The position numbers and the translations under genes are program-made. A DNA stretch of 64,000 bases from Bidens hawaiensis (lineage: Eukaryota > Streptophyta > Magnoliopsida > Asterales > Asteraceae). The stretch lies in NCBI GenBank assembly GCA_021521415.1, contig JAIQDT010001118.1, positions 376,501-440,500 of the forward strand, in the 5' to 3' direction. Below are positions 59,679 to 64,000 of this stretch, one piece after another. The number at the start of each line of letters is the position of its first letter. Position 1 is the stretch's first letter. The notes beneath the pieces are model-generated. The model was not told the origin of the DNA, did no database searches, and saw only the letters and a list, made by a program, of their open reading frames with translations.

Positions 59679-60313
59679 ATCATTGGACCTCATATTCCCG
59701 ATGATAACCCTAAAGTTAAGCAATTAGTTTAGGGGTTGAAGGAAGCCCGGTTAGAGGATTTGGTGTGGAGACCGGTGGCAGAAGGGTTTGACTTTGGGTT
59801 TGACTTTAAGTCATCATGTATAAGCAACTTGCAGCACCTTCTCCCCACTAATATTAATATTTTAATATTGTACTCATTTTTGAGAAGAAAACGTAATAGC
59901 ATCTTTGTAGTGTTTTGCCAGCATATGAAAGTCTTGTTCTGGCTTATCAGTACTTAAATTGTAATAGTTCAGCATGTACAGAAGAAAAAACTGACTTTTG
60001 TTATTGATTTATGAATTGTAAATCTATTTCTTCTTAAATTGTAAGTAACTTATAAAAAAACTAAGAAATGGTAAGCCCAAAAGTTTTGGACAGGCTTGTA
60101 AACGAACCAAATTTTCAGTAAATCGTTCGGCGGAAGTTCGTTTACGTGTGTAATAAATTCAATTAAATTAAATTGTTTAGGCCCGTTACAATTTAATTTG
60201 TGATTTAATTGTCTAGGCCCAAACGGATATCCGACTTTAAACACCCCTAATTATTTGTGATTTAATTCTAGATGGAAAATAATGGCTCCCTTGCACATGC
60301 AAAGCTTAGAAAT
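59679..60313. other. Intergenic, unassigned
   Basis: AT-rich. No supported gene. The last 150 bases have the words taggccc-aaacgg-atatccgac. The base word gaaat (60309-60313) is the presumed target duplication of the next element. Confidence 0.35.
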
Positions 60314-62079
60314 TGTCACACCCCAACTTAGGGCCTAGGCATGTGACCACAAGTTGATACCTGTTTTGTAAATATATCAGAGTTTATGGGTTAATTTTAG
60401 CGCAAGACTTTAGGTTGAATATAATATTAATTTACATTGAAAATTTACTCGGGAATTAAATACCCAAGTATTGGTTTACAAAAGATTGTTTTCATATTAC
60501 AAGGATTCTATATAAAAAACGGAGCCATCTTGTACGCGTTTCTATCTTTATTAAGACTACAATCCTTGTTAATGCTACTTATGCTTACTTACCTGCATTG
60601 GGTTGGAAAAATACGTCAGCTATATGCTGGTGAACACGTATGACTCAATAAAACATTTTGAATGACGATTATAATACAAACATAGTTTTCTTGACAACCT
60701 CAGCGGAAACATTTCTACTTCCGGTATATGTACCACTGCCCTACACACATAACGGTATTCCCCGAGCCGAACGGCCCTGAACTGAGAACTAGTCATGACC
60801 GTTGCAGCCTGCGGCTTCATTGCCTTTGATTGATTGATTGGGCTTTAACAGTTATGTTTGGATCCAGACACATGCCTATTCGATCTGAGTTGATTTTATT
60901 CTCTACTTTGTATTATAACGTTTTAGAGATTGCATGATCTCATATAGACATTGATTGACTCGTTAAGACAAACACCCGTTCGTCTCATTGAGTATAAATA
61001 TGTTTGACTGATTGAAAAGGTTGTATTCACGTTATAAAAGGTTTGAACGTATTCACCTGTACCGTCGGTGTTGTAAACCTTGACTGGCTGATTGATTGAT
61101 CGTGAATGATACTTTAACCTACACATAAATAGGTTCGTATGAATGTTTTGACTGATGTTAAGCTATGATTGTAAGCTTAACCTTGAAATCGTTTATCTTT
61201 GATTGTGAATGAAAATACTTATTTTATGTGACGTTTGATATAGCATGCTTTGGCCTAATAGGTTCAACACGTTGGTAAGTTTTTCCGGGTAAGTAAACGG
61301 GTCCCTCGGTTGATTGGGATTTATGCGAATTACTTTTCCTTAGGCAAGAAACTTACTACTAGTGATATCCCCCTTCCAGTTACTACATGCCCGTCAAAAT
61401 ATCTCTTTTGTTTAACATTACTTCATCATGAAGTAACGTTTATGATAACATGATTGTGAATGAATGTTTGTAAAATACGATCCAGGTTAAAGGTCATAGC
61501 CTTAATTGATAGTCTAAGCTATAATTCAAATAACTTAAACGTAATCCCTTCCTTAACGCGGATACTTAGATTGATAATAAGAAAAAGGCAGGATCTTGAT
61601 CTACTCGCTTAAGTGATTGCTACTTGATTATAACTTCGTTTCTTGCTCGAAATACGAGAAAACAGCACGTCGGCTTGTTACGGCAACGGGGCACGCCTTT
61701 CGAGGTTAAGTGTGTGAAAATGGAGGTGTGTTTGGGATGAATGGAGCTCATGCCAGTCACCCCCTTTTATAGGCGAATTCAGGACCCCACCGCGGTATGC
61801 GATGGGTTCTTTGGAACCTGTCGCGTACCGCGGCGCCGCAATTTTACGCCGCCTTATGCGGTGGTGACACGTGGCCTGTCATATCGTTCCACGTGTTGAC
61901 ACGTTGTTGGACACGTGTCCACTGACTCAGCAAGCCCATCGCGCTACGCGATGGGTTGATTGTTACCCCGTCCCGTACCGCGGTGGAAGAAGATTTTCAG
62001 AATTTGCATATTGGTCCCTATACTTTCTAAGTTAGTATTTTTAGGCTTAAATTTATAGGGTTTGAGACGTGGTGTTACA
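60314..62079 (-). repeat. 3' LTR of a second gypsy element, 1766 bp
   Basis: On the minus strand it starts TGTAACACCACG directly after a polypurine tract (aaaaggtggggagga, 62080-62094) and ends GGTGTGACA. The plus-strand ends are TGTCACACC and GGTGTTACA. It contains a perfect 9-bp-stem hairpin, cccatcgcgctacgcgatgg plus g, at 61935-61955, and cgcggtacg-type repeats at 61785-61985. Confidence 0.82.
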
Positions 62080-64000
62080 TCCTCCCCACCTTTTGAATAA
62101 TCTCGTTCTCGAGATTTATCGGAATAGATATGGATACTTTTTCTTCATTTCTGACTCGAGTTCCCACGCATACTTGGGTCCTCGTCTTGAATCCTATTTG
62201 ACTTTCACGAGCTTGAGTCGTTTGTGTTTGAGAAACTTGATCATACCAACTTCTATTTGAATAGGTTGTTCCACAAACTTAAGCTTCTCGTTGATCTTTA
62301 CATCTTTTAATGGCATAGCAAGAGTTTCGTCGGCTAAACACTTGCGAAGGTTAGATACGTGAAACACATCGTGAATACCTTTCATTTCATCGGGTAATTC
62401 TAGACGATAAGCAACTGGTCCAATTCTTTCGAGTATCTTGAATGGTCCTACGAATCGTGGACTCAATTTTCCTTTCTTTCCAAATCTTACTACACCTTTC
62501 CAAGGCGACACTTTCAATAAAACTCTATCGCCTTCTTTAAACTCCAATGGCTTGCGACGAACGTCCACATAGCTCTTTTGTCGATCTCTTGCTGCCTTCA
62601 ATCGTTCACGAATTTGTATTACTTGGTCAGTAGTCCTTTGAACAATTTCAGGTCCTGACAACTGACTATCACCTGTTTCTGACCAACATATAGGTGTTCT
62701 ACACTTACGACCATACAATGCTTCAAACGGTGCTACTTGGATACTCGTATGATAGCTGTTGTTGTACGAGAATTTCATTAAAGCAAGATGGGTATCCCAA
62801 CTTCCTCCTAGATCGATAACACATGCATGAAGCATGTCTTCTAAGGTTTGAATTGTACGTTCACTTTGGCCATCAGTTTGGGGATGGTATGCGGTACTTA
62901 AGTTTAATCGAGTCCCCATAGCCTTTTGAAAACTTGACCAAAAATTCGAAGTGAAACGACTATCTCTATAAGAAATGATGGATAGCGGCACACCATGTAA
63001 GGATACTATGTTTTCGACATATAAGTGTGCTAACTTATCCATACTAAACGTTTCTTGTATTGGAATAAAATGAGCAGACTTAGTAAGTCTATCTACAATA
63101 ACCTAGATTGCATCATTTTGGCGTGAAGTTTTCGGTAACTTCATGATGAAATCCATAGTTATCATATCCCATTTCCATATCGGGATTTCCGGTTGTTGTA
63201 GTAATCCTAACGGCTTTTGATGTTCAGCTTTCACTTTAGAACACGTCAGGCATTTAGCTACATACAAAGCAATATCTTTCTTCATCCCGATCCAATCATC
63301 TTTTAGATTGTGATACATCTTGTCACTTCCCGGATGCATCATATACTTTGACTTGTGTGCTTCTTCTAAAATCTTATCTCTTAGACTTCCGACTATTGGT
63401 ACCCAAATTCTAGTACCGAGTCTAAGTATTTCATCACTTCCTTTGACTAACTGGTCGATTGTACCATTCTATTTTTCAGCTTTAATGTTTCCTTCTTCCA
63501 GTGCCAACTTCTGAGCTTCTTTGATCTGACTAGCTAAATCAACTTTGAGTTCCAATCTAAGAGCTCAAACTCTCTTTGGTTTCTCATGTTCTTTTCTACT
63601 TAAGGCGTCTGCCACAATATTCGCCTTTCCTTCATGATATATGATCTCACAGTCATAATCATTAAGCGTTTCCATCCAACGCCTTTGTCTCATATTCAAT
63701 TCCTTTTGATCGAATATATGCTTCAGACCTTTGGTGATCAGTATATACTATGAATCTTACACCATACAAGTAATGTCGCCATAATTTCAACGCGAAAATT
63801 ATAGCACCTAATTCAAGGTCATGCGTGGTGTAATTCTTTTCATGCACTTTCAATTGTCTCGAAGCATAAGCAATCACTTTCTTTCCTTGCATCAAAACAC
63901 TTCTCATTCCCGTGTGCGAAGCATCACAGTAAATGATAAAGTTATCTAACCCATCCGGCAAAGGCAGAATCGGTGCATTGGTCAACTTTTGTTTTAGTGT
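62080..64000 (-). mobile_element. Second Ty3/gypsy element, decayed, runs off window
   Basis: Minus-strand pol region followed by the LTR at 60314-62079. The 5' part (gag, protease, most of RT) would lie beyond base 64000. Same general type as the 47808-52430 element, but more decayed. Confidence 0.88.
62136..63985 (-). pseudogene. Gypsy pol remnant: RNase H and integrase
   Basis: 63662-63985 encodes RNase H ([20 protein letters not shown] to the TDH motif), then shifts frame by one base. Stops and shifts continue to 63103. 63103-63342 holds the integrase zinc finger ([14 protein letters not shown]) and first core Asp (MDF). 62194-63042 holds the rest of the integrase, but the second core Asp is Tyr (IISYRDSRF). 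A TAG replaces Trp in the chromodomain-like end (VKVK-stop-DSRRGPKYAWELE). The enzyme cannot be active. Confidence 0.9.

Overview
This window looks like plant nuclear DNA: spliced genes for a chloroplast LHC-like protein (SEP2), cytosolic PheRS alpha, a DRG GTPase, a Miro GTPase and a receptor-like kinase sit in AT-rich DNA full of plant transposons. The Harbinger ORF1 type, the GAT-tailed SINEs and the retroelement types suggest a eudicot, probably Asteraceae; that is inference, not proof.

Layout. 1-9.1 kb: a RIN4/NOI-type gene on the minus strand with an in-frame stop and an 800-bp hAT element in its first intron, then an intact 10-exon DRG GTPase gene (minus). 9.4-16.7 kb: nested repeats, namely a SINE, a Tourist MITE, a Helitron 3' end, a decayed Harbinger ORF1 element, and a LINE fragment broken by a tRNA-derived SINE and a 2.17-kb solo LTR. 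17.9-19.4 kb: SEP2 (minus). 20.9-24.2 kb: two related MULE-like elements with long TIRs and 9-bp target duplications. 25.8-29.6 kb: intact 18-exon PheRS alpha (plus). 31.9-33.7 kb: Harbinger transposase element with one stop codon. 35.2-39.6 kb: 14-exon Miro gene (plus) with an in-frame TAA at codon 412. 40.2-43.1 kb: intact 6-exon kinase gene (minus).

43.4-57.6 kb is the most unusual part. A Harbinger element (43365-45185) and downstream DNA ending in a U3 snoRNA gene are followed directly by a Ty3/gypsy chromovirus with an intact 1540-codon gag-pol and a 3' LTR, but no 5' LTR or primer-binding site. After the 3' LTR the same 3.1-kb flank starts again exactly at the 5-bp target site ATAAC and includes a second, more diverged U3 copy. 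This is what a single crossover (or assembly join) between an empty and a filled allele would give.

57.6-64 kb: SINE copies, a candidate leader exon, and the 3' LTR and decayed pol of a second gypsy element (minus) that runs off the window.

The host genes are unrelated housekeeping or signalling genes with separate promoters; nothing suggests that they form one pathway. I found no CRISPR, operon or prokaryotic features. Exon borders were derived by eye from GT/GC-AG sites, frame continuity and remembered family sequences.
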